A DNA stretch of 64,000 nt from Eleginops maclovinus. Its lineage: Eukaryota; Chordata; Actinopteri; Perciformes; Eleginopidae. Positions 50,129-60,529 of this stretch are shown here, piece after piece. Under the pieces are notes generated by a model that searched no databases, was not told where the DNA came from, and saw only the letters and a program-made list of their open reading frames with translations. Position 1 is the stretch's first letter. Every line of letters starts with the position of its first letter. The position numbers and the translations under genes are program-made. Location: the NCBI RefSeq assembly GCF_036324505.1, contig NC_086366.1, forward strand, positions 21,654,927 to 21,718,926. The letters run 5' to 3'.

Positions 50129-50983
50129 TCTCGTTGGTGGTAGTCCACAGATCGTCTTGAAATGAATGAAAAGTATACGCAGATTACGCAGGCTGACGAG
50201 AATGTAGCGACGCGAGATTGATGCCTACTAGTAAGCAGATCAACTCGTAAACAACAGCGATTTGCAAATCCCTGTAGCAGCAACCTGTAGACCCGCGATT
50301 CAGAGGTAGGAATCCAAGTTTGGAGTCTGATAATTTTAGCGAGTTGGAGAACTTTGGAGAACTGAGAAGCGGCGACATTCACGCCAGCGTCCTCTCAGCC
50401 GCCATCACGAAGCTGCAAAGATAAGTTTTAGTGCATGTCAATGGTCTGTAAAGGCAAAAATCTCTGCGTTTCTCTCCCACACACTGCCCCCCTGTCTGAA
50501 ACACCTCCATTGGACTCCTTTACTTGGGTAACATGGTGACATCAGTATGTAAAACTCGCACCTACTGGGTGGGACCAAGGGGCAATCTCCGGGGCTCCAA
50601 AACAGAGCAATTTACATAGACCTCCCATGTTAAAATGCCAGTTTTTACAGCAGAAATAAACATGTTTACAGCGTGGTACAAAAATTGCTTTTGGTCTCTA
50701 TAGCTAATTTCCCTTTTCATGACAACTGTGACGAGGGTATATAACTCGGTGCATCCCTAGTGCTAACGGTGCTAAAATATGAATAAAATAATAATACAAT
50801 TTAGCTATAGAGACCAAAAGCAAGTATATAACTCTCCCGTTTAAATTATATTAAGGCTTAAAGTTATGCATAATTAAGGGCGTGGTCGCTTTGATTGACA
50901 GCTTGGTGCCGTCAGTGGGCGCTAGCCGCTAGTTGTCTGCTCTGCTAGCTCCGTCAACAGCCTCTGCACCTGACCTGTCGGAC

Positions 50984-52532
50984 CATAGACTGTATATATT
51001 GATGGACAGAGGTTCGTCCGTTAAAAGTGAAGCAAGCGCTAGTCCAGAGCCCCCTGGTGGCTGGCTGCAGTACAATGCGTAGCTCCGCCCATTCCCATGT
51101 ATTTTCAATGGGCAAGTAACCAACTTTCTATGTCACTTTTCTCACCTAAAACAAATTTTGCATCCACAACTTTTTATTCGAAAAAATAGCTTTCAAGGTG
51201 CTTCACATCACACCATTTTTCTTTTTCCCGAGAAATTATTTTCTTTAATGTTATTTTAATAAATATAAAAGGGGCGTGGTTACACTTTGATTGACAGTGC
51301 AGCCGCTTGCAACCTCCTTCAACATTTCATTTCATTCAGAGTAGCTGTAGGCTCGGCTGTAGTGGTGTTCTTTTGTCAGGCAACTCATATTTGTTTTATT
51401 TGCTGTTATTACTTTACATTTATATATTGACAGTCATGTCGTGTTGTGCTGTTGATTGTACTAACAGGCCATCTCAGGGGAGCTCTGTGCAGTTTTTTCG
51501 GTAAGTGAATATTAACTTAATATTAGCTAGCGAACTCATTAAAATGACGGTAGCGATAGTTTAGCCGCTAACGTTAGAAAGTTAACTTAATTTGACAGTA
51601 ATCTATAGATTTTCGGACATCCTTGAAAGGATTATGGTCATATACCAACGAAAAACAGATAGATTTGTATGTTGAAGACGCTCGAAACATCGAGATTTCT
51701 AATGAGAAAAAAGTTAACGTTAACGTTTAAATATTCTAGGCTGAATATTTAATGACAGCTGTCACAGCTGGCTTTGCGATGAGGGTGTTTGACGTGCTCT
51801 GTGAAATACATGAGGTGAAATTAACAAATAACATTATTCTTAGTGACATTAGGTAGAAGGATGGTTATTATTGTTATTATTTATGTATCTTATTTGACAT
51901 TGTGCCAGGAATAGCGATCTAGTTGGCAATCTGTTACGTTACGTTACCAGGTTAATTTACCTCAGCATTCAGCGGTACTATGCGTTATTAATTTAAAGAT
52001 AGAACTAGTCTAATCATTGTCAGTATATTGTCAGTTTATTTTATGTAACGATGGTGTGATAGTTCTTAGACGAAGCCGTGTACGTGAAGGATTTCAAACT
52101 TTAACATTAACAGTTCTTGGTAACATTTAATGAGATTTAATGTTAACGTTATGACAGCTGTTTTCGCTATGAAGGCGGTTTAACTTCGCTAACGTTATGC
52201 TACCGAGTACCTCGGCATTCTGCTAGTTTATTAAAGGCATAGCCTAGTCAAATGAATGTCGTACAATGACTGACTGAACGAATGTGAATGTGTGTGTGGT
52301 GGGGAACGGACGGAGAAGGGGGCGTGTTTCACTCGATAAGGGGCGTGTTTCACTCGATGAGTGGGCGGGTCTGATCGCGACCTCCTCTTCACTGCGCATG
52401 CTTCAGATTCTACTGCGCAAGCGTACTTCGAACTGGCTCCAAATTTTCAAAGATGGCGTCGCCTCGGTTGCTTCAATTCTATAGAACACAGCTGAATGGA
52501 GCCACTCTGTCCATCTATATATACAGTCTATG
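50984..52532 (+). mobile_element. Inner P-element-like transposon, internally deleted, with THAP exon
   Basis: 1549 bp with inverted ends CATAGACTGTATATATTGAT / CATAGACTGTATATATAGAT, about 28 bp with one mismatch. It is flanked by the 8-bp repeat TGTCGGAC (50976-50983 and 52533-52540). Inside are a THAP-type first exon with splice donor and long AT-rich sequence without a transposase. Eight-bp duplications, ends beginning CA and a THAP domain are all known traits of P elements; the assignment is inference. Confidence 0.6.
51436..51500 (+). CDS. THAP-domain first exon (inner element)
   Basis: 65 nt, ATG to CG|GTAAGT, reading MSCCAVDCTNRPSQGSSVQF then F and a split Arg. The spacing C-x(2-4)-C and the following NRP...FF fit the start of a THAP zinc finger (C2CH, DNA-binding, used by P-element transposases and THAP proteins). 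No downstream exon was recognised, so the gene looks incomplete. Confidence 0.6.
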
Positions 52533-52586
52533 TGTCGGACATGTTGGTGGTGTTGGTTCCTTTTGAATGCAAATATCAGACATAAT

Positions 52587-52651
52587 ATGGCTTGCTGTGC
52601 GATAAATTGTACTAACAGACCGTCCAAGAAGTCTGGTCTCCAGTTTTTTCG
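52587..52651 (+). CDS. THAP-domain first exon (outer element)
   Basis: 65 nt, ATG to CG|GTAAGT, reading MACCAINCTNRPSKKSGLQF. Same length, phase and donor as the exon at 51436-51500, with a clearly diverged sequence. Its intron was hit by the 52702-54384 insertions. No downstream coding exon was recognised. Confidence 0.6.
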
Positions 52652-52701
52652 GTAAGTGAAATGTTATTATTATTTTATTTATATTTTAGCACCGTTAGCA
52701 C

Positions 52702-53110
52702 TAGGGATGCACCGATACATCAGTGAGGCATTGGCCGATGTTAGTCTTATTTACCACCATCGGCACATCGGTAAAATATGATGACATCAGGGACGCTGGA
52801 AGTAGGGGTGCTGAGGGTGCTGCAGCACCCCCTGGTGAAGGACTATTGCAACACTGACGTAGTAAATTAATAATTTTTATTTTCAACTTCTTACTTTTCA
52901 AAATAAAAACATTAATTTTCTACTTTTACATAATCGTGATATTTTTGTTTCCTGTAGCATAATATTGAATCCATTTTTTGCTCCGTTGAGCTGCGTTTGG
53001 TGTGACGTCATCGTCACCGGGTGACATCACTCAGCACCCCCAACTCTGAATGACTTCCAGCGTCACTGGTATCGGCATCGGCCGACATTTTTGCAATCGG
53101 TGCATCCCTA
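52702..53110. repeat. hAT-like MITE
   Basis: Perfect 15-bp inverted ends TAGGGATGCACCGAT (52702-52716, 53096-53110). Its 8-bp target duplication GTTAGCAC is at 52694-52701 and, displaced by the Rex3 insertion, at 54392-54399. A second short inverted-repeat element is nested inside. Confidence 0.75.
52789..53067. repeat. Short inverted-repeat element nested in the hAT-like MITE
   Basis: Ends GGGACGCTGGAAG..GGGGTGCTGA and (reverse complement) GTGACGCTGGAAGTC..GGGGGTGCTGA. About 279 bp, non-coding. Its target duplication was not identified. Confidence 0.5.
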
Positions 53111-53114
53111 GTTA

Positions 53115-54384
53115 TGGGGCTCCTGAAGGGGACTCCTTAGTCTTGCTGGGAGACTTCAACGCACACGTGGGCAATGATGGAGACACTTGGAGGGGCGTGA
53201 TTGGGAGGAACGGCCCCCCTGATCTGAACCGGAGTGGTGGTTTAATACTGGACTTCTGTGCTAGTCATGGATTGGCCATAACAAACACCATGTTCGAACA
53301 TAAGGATGCTCATAAGTGTACGTGGTACCAGACCAGCTTTTCACTCTCGCAAGGATCCTGGAGGGGGCCTGGGAGTACGCTCATCCGGCCTACATGTGCT
53401 TTGTGGATTTGGAGAAGGCGTATGACCGGGTTCCCAGGGAGATACTGTGGGAGGTGCTGCGGGAGTACGGGGTGAGGGGGTCTCTACTCAGGGCCATCCA
53501 ATCTCTGTACTCTCAAAGCGAGAGCTGTGTCCGGGTCCTCGGCAGCACGTCGGACCGATTTCCGGTGAGGGTTGGCCTCCAACAGGGCTGCACTTTGTCA
53601 CCAATCCTGTTTGTGATATTCATGGACAGGATTTCGAGGCGTAGTCGAGGGGGAGGGGGTCTTCAGTTCGGTGGGCTAAGGATTGCACCACTGCTTTTTG
53701 CAGATGATGTGGTCCTAATGGCTTCATCGGTCTGTGACCTTCAGCACGCACTGGATCGGTTCGTGGCCGAGTGTGAAGCGGCTGGGATGAGAATCAGCAC
53801 CTCCAAATCTGAGGACATGGTTCTCAGCAGGAAACCGATGGACTGTCCACTCCAGGTAGGGAATGAAGCCTTACCCCAAGTGAAGGAGTTCAAGTATCTC
53901 GGGGTCACCATTGTGACGAAAAGAGAGCTGAGCCAGAAGGCAAAGCTCTCTGTCTACTGGGCCATCTTCGTTCCTACCCTCACCTATGTCATGAAGGATG
54001 GGTCATAACCAAAAGAACGAGATCGCAGATACAAGCGGCCGAAATGGGATTTCTCTGCAGGGTGGCTGGCATCTCCCTTAGGGATAAGGTGAGAAGTTCA
54101 GTCATCCGGGAGGGACTCGGAGTAGAACCGCTGCTCCTTCGCGTTGAAAGGAGACAGTTGAGGTGGTTCGTGAGGATGCCAGAGGTGCCCAGGTGGCAGG
54201 CACGTCCAGCTGGGAAGAGACCGAGGGGTAGACCTAGGACCAGGTGGAGGGATTATATCACTTCGCTGGCCTGGGAGCATCTTGGAATCCCCCAGTGGTT
54301 GATGTGGCCAGGGAAAGGAAAGTTTGGGGCTCTCTGCTGGAGCTGTTACCTCCGCAACCCTGACGGAAAGGCGGGAGAAGATGG
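53115..54384 (+). mobile_element. Rex3/RTE-type LINE, deleted relic
   Basis: Endonuclease piece [20 protein letters not shown] and [18 protein letters not shown], then an abrupt join and frame change to the [46 protein letters not shown] and EFKYLGVTIV. Another break is followed by the C-terminal block MGFLCRVAGISLRDKVRSS and RGRPRTRWRDYI. The 3' end is GATGG, like the GATG tails known for Rex3. It is flanked by the 11-bp duplication ATCCCTAGTTA (53104-53114, 54385-54395). Deletions between endonuclease and RT and near 53925 make it dead. Confidence 0.8.
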
Positions 54385-54399
54385 ATCCCTAGTTAGCAC

Positions 54400-54780
54400 T
54401 AATTATCAGTGTGTCTGCTCCATAGAATGTATAAAGTATCGTCTGCTCACTTGTTAGATTAGCTCGTTAGCTAGCTAATTAGCTGTGGGTTAGCCTTCGA
54501 GCAAGACGCCCATGATGCTAAACGGGAGCGTATGATAGCCACCTTGCCGCTGGAGAACATACTACCGCAGGAAAGTAGCATACGGTAGCATGTAGCCTAG
54601 CTTGGAAGCCTTCGCTAGCTTGGTAGCTTCGCGCTAGATGGGCGTGTTTCAGTAGCCACGCCTGCTTCTGCTCCAACCCTATGTCCATATTTGGATTAGC
54701 CTGGAGCGGGCGGGAGGTGGGAGTCGCCCACTTTGAGCTTCATTACGGTTCTTCACAAACCTATGGGTGACGTCACGGAT
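54400..54780. other. Right part of the outer THAP element
   Basis: Non-coding, with many GCTAGC/TTAGC words. It ends in GGTGACGTCACGGATACTAC before the terminal ATTTATACAGCCTATG. Confidence 0.35.
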
Positions 54781-55019
54781 ACTACGTCCATTATTTATAC
54801 AGCCTATGGGTGGGACATCTCTGAACGACTGACCAATCACACTAGAGACAACCAGCTAACCAATCAGAGCAGACTGGGCTCTGGTTTCAGACTCAGGGTG
54901 AAAAGAGGTACTGCAGCACAGGCAGTGTGAGAAAAATAAAGACCTTTTTTAAACATGTCACATTAGTGCACAAAATACAAATATGAACCTGAAAATTAAC
55001 ATAATAGGGCGCCTTAACT

Positions 55020-55605
55020 ATAGAAGAGTACTTCATCCAACACTGCTGGTTTATAACAAGGCTTCCAATTAAAATGGTTTCCTTGCTGAACCTCAACGTT
55101 TTTTCCTTCTGATTTTAAGTCTAGTGTTAAGTTAAAATGTTTCCCATGCTTTGTGAGGCAGATATGACAAGGATTTAGGCGGGTTTCAATTAAACATTCC
55201 TAACAAATTAGCAAAACATTGAAATAGCATGATTAATACCTACTTGGATTTGCAAGTAGTGAGTTGTGATACATTAAACACTAATTGCACTTTTATTACT
55301 ATGGCGGTATGCTTAACATACTCCTAATGAATAGCCTTTCACATGTTGTCTTTATGAATCATACCTTATCCACCAAGTTCACAAACACTGTGTAGTATAC
55401 AGCAGTTCAATATAAACACAGTAGATCGGCATGAGATGAGAGTTCAGCAATCGGTGCAATATTGCTTATCTATGATAGCGTAAAATACACTGAGAGCACT
55501 TATATAAGTTCTTTCTCTCTGGTTCAAGAGGCAGGGCACTTAAAGTTTCTTTTTTATTTTACTTAGACAAAGAAAGGAAACTATGCAATGTTTTGCATGG
55601 GTTAT
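55020..55605. other. Gene-free spacer
   Basis: AT-rich; nothing recognised between the nested stack and the Rex1-like LINE. Confidence 0.4.
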
Positions 55606-55722
55606 ACCCTCCTAGCAAGATGGCGCCGAGGATGGCTGCCGTGTCTCGAGCTCCTCAACAACTCCACATTTTAGTGTTTTTATTGTTTTACTTTGTTGGT
55701 TGTTTTTAACTTTTTTTGCAAC

Positions 55723-56664
55723 ATGCAAACCGCCCAAGCGAGCCCTATCATCCAATATGATAGAGAACAACTTTTACACATCAGGTCGCTGGTGGACAGC
55801 AATAATCAACGACGACCTGCAAACAATGGAGAGTCTCCGTGTTTACCTGCTGGAGCTCTACCTGTGGAGCGCAGGAGGAAGAGACCACGAGGTTCCCGGG
55901 CCGGGGTCCTGGTCAGGCTGAGGAAACGTGAAAACAGGCCTCCTCTACCGAGTTTACTTCTGGCAAATGTCCAATCCCTGGATAATAAGCTGGACGAACT
56001 CCGTAGCAGGGTGGCATTTCAACGGGACATTAAGACCTGTAATGTTTTGGTTTTCACGGAGACTTGGCTCGACCCCACGATACCGGACGCCGCCATTGCT
56101 CCACACGGATTCTCCATTCATCGCCAGGACCGGACAATAAACTCAGGGAAGAGCAAGGGAGGAGGTGTCTGCTTCATGATCAACAACAACTGGTGCTCAG
56201 ATGTGGAGATCATTTCTTCGGACTGTTCTCCCAGCCTAGAGCACATCATGATCGGATGCCGGCCTTTTTATCTGCCGAGGGAGTTCACATCTGTTGTTCT
56301 AACAGCAGTGTATGTTCCGCCGCACGCTGACAACAACACAGCGCTGGAGGAGCTGTATGGGATTATCGACAGGACAGAGACTTCTCGGCCAGAGGCCGCA
56401 TTTATTGTGGCCGGGGATTTTAACAGAGCCAACATGAAGAAAGTCCTGCCGAAATACTATCAGCACGTCAGCTGCCCCACGCGCGGTGGAAATACACTGG
56501 ACCATGTTTACACTCCTTTCCGGCATGGATATAAAGCCCTCCCCCGCCCCCCCCTTCGGCAAGTCAGACCACATATCTCTTCTTCTGCTCCCTGTTTACC
56601 GGCAGAGACTGAAGAGGGACCGACCTGTGACAAGGACAGTGCAGCGTTGGTCCGAGCAGTCTGA
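55723..56664 (+). pseudogene. Rex1-like LINE endonuclease frame
   Basis: The first ATG in frame gives MQTAQASPIIQYDREQLLHI. A basic region (ERRRKRPRGSR) precedes an AP-endonuclease domain: SLLLANVQSLDNKLDELRS, VLVFTETWLD, KGGGVCFMINN, FIVAGDFNRAN and GGNTLDHVYTPF. The reading frame is lost at the C-run 56547-56554, after which the endonuclease end (FGKSDHISLLL) is found in the frame beginning at 56486. One length change in that run separates it from its RT. Confidence 0.8.
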
Positions 56665-58537
56665 CTCTGCTCTCCGCCACTGCTTTGGCATCACGGAGTG
56701 GTGTGTGTTTGAGGAGGACGATATAAACACACACACTGACGCGGTCATTTGCTACATCGGCAAATGCATCGATGACGTCGTGCCGCGGATTACTATACGG
56801 ACATTCCCAAATGAGAAGCCCTGGATAAACGGCGAGGTCCGAGCTAAACTTAAAGCACGGGCCATCGCGCACAGCGGCGGTGATTTGGATGAGTACAGGA
56901 ATTCCAGGTATGCACTCCGGAGAGCTATTAGCAGTGCGAAAAGACAATACAGGGACAAGGTGGAGTCGAACTACAAGGGCTCCAACGCCAGAAATATGTG
57001 GTCTGGACTAAAAACAATAACAGACTACAAAAGGACAACGAGTGGTGCTGAGGAAGTGTCTGCATCTCTCCCAGATGAACTGAACACATTTTATGCACGC
57101 TTTGAGAAGCCCCCGGCTGTGGAGGCACCAAAGGCCCAGGATCCCTGCTCACTGGTTTTAACCAGTGCAGATGTGTGTAGATCTCTGAAAAGGATCAACG
57201 CACACAGGGCTCCAGGACCTGATGGCATCCCTGGCCGTGCTCTCAAGGTGTGTGCAGTTCAGCTGGCAGATGTGTTCACAGACATTTTCAATAGGTCACT
57301 GCTCCAGTCTGTAGTCCCCACATGCTTTAAAGAGTCCATCATTGTCCCTGTCCCCAAAAAGACAAAACCCATCTGCCTCAATGACTACCGCCCAGTTGCA
57401 CTCACCTCCATCATCATGAAGTGCTTTGAGCGGTTAGTCAAAACTTTTATCACCTCCTCCCTCCCTGACTCACTGGACCCCCTGCAGTTTGCCTACAGAG
57501 CAAACAGGTCCACGGATGATGCCATCTCCCTCACCCTCCACACTGCCCTCTCCCACCTGGACCAGAGGAACACTTATGTGAGAATGCTGTTCATTGACTA
57601 CAGTTCAGCATTCAACACCATTGTGCCCTCCAAGCTCATCATTAAGCTCAGGGACCTTGGGCTCAACAGCGCCCTCTGTGACTGGATCATGAGCTTCCTG
57701 ACGGGCAGATCCCAGGCAGTGCGGATGGGGAACATCACATCCTCCACCTTGACCCTCAACACCGGAGCCCCTCAGGGTTGTGTGCTCAGCCCTCTCCTCT
57801 ACTCCCTGTTCACGCACGACTGCGTGGCCACACACAGCTCCAACACCATCATCAAGTTTGCTGACGACACGACCGTCATCGGCCTGATCACAGACGGCGA
57901 CGAGACGGCGTACAGAGAGGAGGTCAGAGCCCTGACATCTTGGTGCCAGGACAACAACCTCCATCTCAACGTCAGCAAAACAAAGGAGCTGATTGTGGAC
58001 TACAGGAAGAGGCAGAGAGAAGCACACACACCCATCACCATCGACGGGACTCCTGTGGAGAGAGTCAGCAGCTTCAGGTTCCTCGGGGTTAACATCAGTG
58101 AGGACCTGACATGGACACATCACACCAGGGTCATATCCAAGACGGCTCGACAGCGGCTCTTCTTCCTCCGCAGGCTGCGGAAGTTCAACATGGACTCCAG
58201 GATACTCTGCAACTTCTACAGGTGCACCATCGAGAGTATCCTGACTGGCTGCATCACCGCCTGGTATGGCAGTTGCACCGCCCTCAACCGTAAGACTCTA
58301 CAGAGGGTGGTGAAAACTGCTCAGCACATCACCAGGACGGAGTTGCCATCCATGGAGGACCTCTACACCCAGCGGTGTAGGAAGAAGGCCGGTAGGATAT
58401 TAAAGGACCCCCATCACCCCAGCAACAATCTGTTCTGTCTGCTGCCGTCTGGCAGACGGTACCGCAGCATCCGGACCAAGACCACCAGACTCAGAGACAG
58501 TTTTATACCACAGGCTATAAGACTACTGAACTCCTGA
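56486..58537 (+). pseudogene. Rex1-like LINE reverse transcriptase frame
   Basis: 683 open codons, real protein from about 56545. It begins with the endonuclease end (GKSDHISLLLLPVYRQRLKR), then a linker, then RT blocks: LNDYRPVALTSIIMKCFERL, LQFAYRANRSTDDAISL, MLFIDYSSAFNTIVP, GAPQGCVLSPLLYSLFTHD, catalytic KFADDTTVIG and SSFRFLGVNISEDL. The C-terminus has a Cys-containing block (CNFYRCTIESILTGCITAWY) and ends FIPQAIRLLNS. All RT motifs look intact. It cannot join its endonuclease because of the upstream frameshift. Confidence 0.85.
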
Positions 58538-58949
58538 GCTGTGTGAATGTCTACTCACATCTGTTTATAGTACACACATACATATATATTATACACATCT
58601 GCCATACATATCTGTTTATAGTACACATATCTATATATTATACATATCTGCCATACACATCTGTTATACGTAATATATGCATCTGTCCATACCTCCTCAT
58701 TCAACAGTGTAAAGTATTTAAATACTTTCAATGTATTCCACATATGTATATATTTCACATCCTCAAATCTGTATTGTTGATATTGTAAATATTCTTCTCT
58801 CTTTTTCACTATTTTATTTATCTTTTGCACCATGTATGTTGAGTTGTTGGAGGAGCACGCGACATAAGATTTTCATTGCCAACATATACGCTGTATCTGC
58901 TGTGCATATGACAAATAAAACCTTGAAACCTTGAAACCTTGAAACCTAT

Positions 58950-60270
58950 AGAATTCAAATGTGAGAACATGGACAAAAATGATTTGGTGTCAAATTGTTC
59001 TTTTGAAAACCATCAGTATATTTGATGACATAGTTTATTTTACACATCAGTAGACTACTACCTAGATTGACTCAATCAACATCATGATATGGTTAGTTTG
59101 AATCTTGCCAAGGTTTGTGTAGTATCAAAGGAACAGGAGTTGACTGATCAGTGGTCCTGATGAACTGTTGATTCCTCTGATAGATCTTCAATGGACATAA
59201 CTGTGTGGAAACACTTGGTAGACCTCAAAATCATTGACTCCACTCTTTTGCAGCCCACAAGAGCAGGGGACAGCAATCCCCAAACCTGAGGCTTACAGTT
59301 TACCTTATAATAAGGGCTGGTTTTGATGACCTGGCCCATTCTCCAGGGAGCTGCAGCTTCAGATATCAATGCACCCATTGCAGAGCACCAATAGATGGTG
59401 TTAAGAAGCTGTCAAGAGGATTGTTTCCCAGAGGACATGAAAGCCCTTTCAGTTGGCAAGTCAGTTTAATCTTTCAACTATTGCCACAATTTGAGTGTTT
59501 GGTGTGATTTGAGTAGGCTCAGCCCGAGGCAACAACTAAGCCCCATTTACATGTATCTGGTTGTGCTGAATTGATATTACCTAACACCAATATACTCATA
59601 TAGGTATGCTTCATCAACAAATCTGAAGATTGACGTTTCAAACCCTGGCTCCATGTGTGCATTTGGGCTTGTTTTTTCTCAATTTGCCCCCAAAGTTGAG
59701 TGACTGTGTGAACTGGCCTGAGATTAGATGAAAAGCGGTATTGCACCTTTTTTTAGCTTCAACTTTTCTCATTGTTAGAATGTGTGTGTGAACGGGTAAG
59801 TGTTGGTGTTGTAGCCAAAGAGTAAGCAGACACAGGTTCTCTTTCCTTCTTTCCTCACAACTTTATTTTGTTGTTATTTCAAAAACATTGAACATACACC
59901 TATCCACTTTATTCAATGTACTACCATCAAACTCCGTACTTTATTTACAACCACCGAAGAAGGCGCATTCTTTTTCTACTGCTTATTCTTTTGTTGGCTC
60001 ACACGCCCAGCTTTGTGGTGAATACTAGCAACAACAACATTAATACTGCTTCCCACAACACAGTCAGAACATGAATATGTGAAGGACATGACCAATTATT
60101 AGTAGCAAAATTGGATAAACATTAAAACTAGCAGTCTCTTATAACATGTTGTACACAGTGGAAATAAACATTCTGCTCAACTTGACATCGGTGATCTTAT
60201 TAATATAGAATCGGAGGATGAAACCCTGTTTATTATGTCACACATCCACACAGAACAGCCCACATAATGT
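58950..60270. other. Gene-free stretch
   Basis: Short open frames only and no named repeat. The segment around 59250-59450 (CCTGGCCCATTCTCCAGGGAG) has moderate GC but no coding pattern I recognise. Confidence 0.35.
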
Positions 60271-60273
60271 AAT

Positions 60274-60525
60274 TTGCAGTCACATTTAACCCATCCTAGT
60301 ACTAGGAGCAGTGGGCAGCTATTGTACAGTGCCCGGGGTGAATTGGGGGGTAGGAGTGTCCAGTGCCTTGCTCAAGGGTACCACGGCAGGGCCCAAGGGG
60401 TGAACTGGGTCCTCTCCATGTACCAGTCTACAGTCCATATTCTAGATCTGTTCGGGGAATTGAACAATTGACACTTCAATTCCCAGTGCAAGCCCATACT
60501 GACTGAGCCACTGCCTGTCATTTAT
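60274..60525 (-). mobile_element. tRNA-derived SINE, minus orientation, copy 2
   Basis: Minus strand: GGCAGTGGCTCAGTCAGTAT (box A-like), TTGTTCAATTCCCCG (box B-like), a linker, CAGTTCACCCCTTGGGC and TACCCTTGAGCAAGGCACTG, same plan as 46300-46517. It extends toward CCCACTGCTCCTAGTACTAG. Confidence 0.65.
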
Positions 60526-60529
60526 ATAT

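Larger units (their letters stand above)
46651..50420 (-). mobile_element. L2/CR1-like LINE, nearly full length
   Basis: About 3.8 kb on the minus strand. The 3' end is typical of L2-like elements: AAGCGACCTTGAGAGTCCTG, GGCGCTATATAAA, then a (TTA)n run at 46651-46675. A (TG)n tract at 46727-46756 lies in the 3' UTR. It carries endonuclease and reverse-transcriptase coding sequence in two frames. The 5' limit near 50420 is inferred from where the host MITE resumes. Confidence 0.85.
50576..54808. mobile_element. Outer THAP-bearing, P-like element (interrupted)
   Basis: Flanked by the 8-bp repeat GGTGGGAC (50568-50575, 54809-54816). The right end TCCATTATTTATACAGCCTATG resembles the inner element's end. 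It has the same GGGCGTGGT..CTTTGATTGACAG promoter-side block (50878) and THAP exon (52587) as the inner element, with similar spacing (about 152 vs 164 bp) once the inner insertion is removed. A fold-back GCTTTTGGTCTCTATAGCTA lies at 50689/50802. The left end (CAAGGGGCAATC) does not match the right, so the left boundary is uncertain. Confidence 0.45.
46611..55013. mobile_element. TTAA-flanked MITE split by later insertions (nested stack)
   Basis: The ends GGGGCCCTATAATG (after TTAA 46607-46610) and CATAATAGGGCGCC (before TTAA 55014-55017) match the 33765-34228 family. Its body is in three pieces: 46611-46650, 50421-50575 and 54809-55013, interrupted by an L2-like LINE and a THAP-bearing element. 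The order of pieces agrees with the uninterrupted copy (GTGCATGTCAATGGTCTG, then ACTCC.., then CCAATCAGAGCAGACTGGGC). Confidence 0.65.
55612..58948 (+). mobile_element. Rex1/Babar-like LINE, nearly full length
   Basis: It starts near AGCAAGATGGCGCCGAGGAT and ends in tandem CCTTGAAA repeats (58921-58946). It encodes endonuclease and RT in two overlapping frames with one frameshift. Its 3' UTR is shared with relics at 1-290 and 1798-2210. The family name is from memory of fish CR1-group elements; the LINE assignment itself is certain. Confidence 0.85.

Noticed and set aside
58555..58946. Short direct repeats (CCTTGAAA and CACATCTG/TATA blocks) as a CRISPR-like array
   Set aside because: This is the LINE 3' UTR and its tandem tail in a vertebrate genome, without spacers of uniform length.
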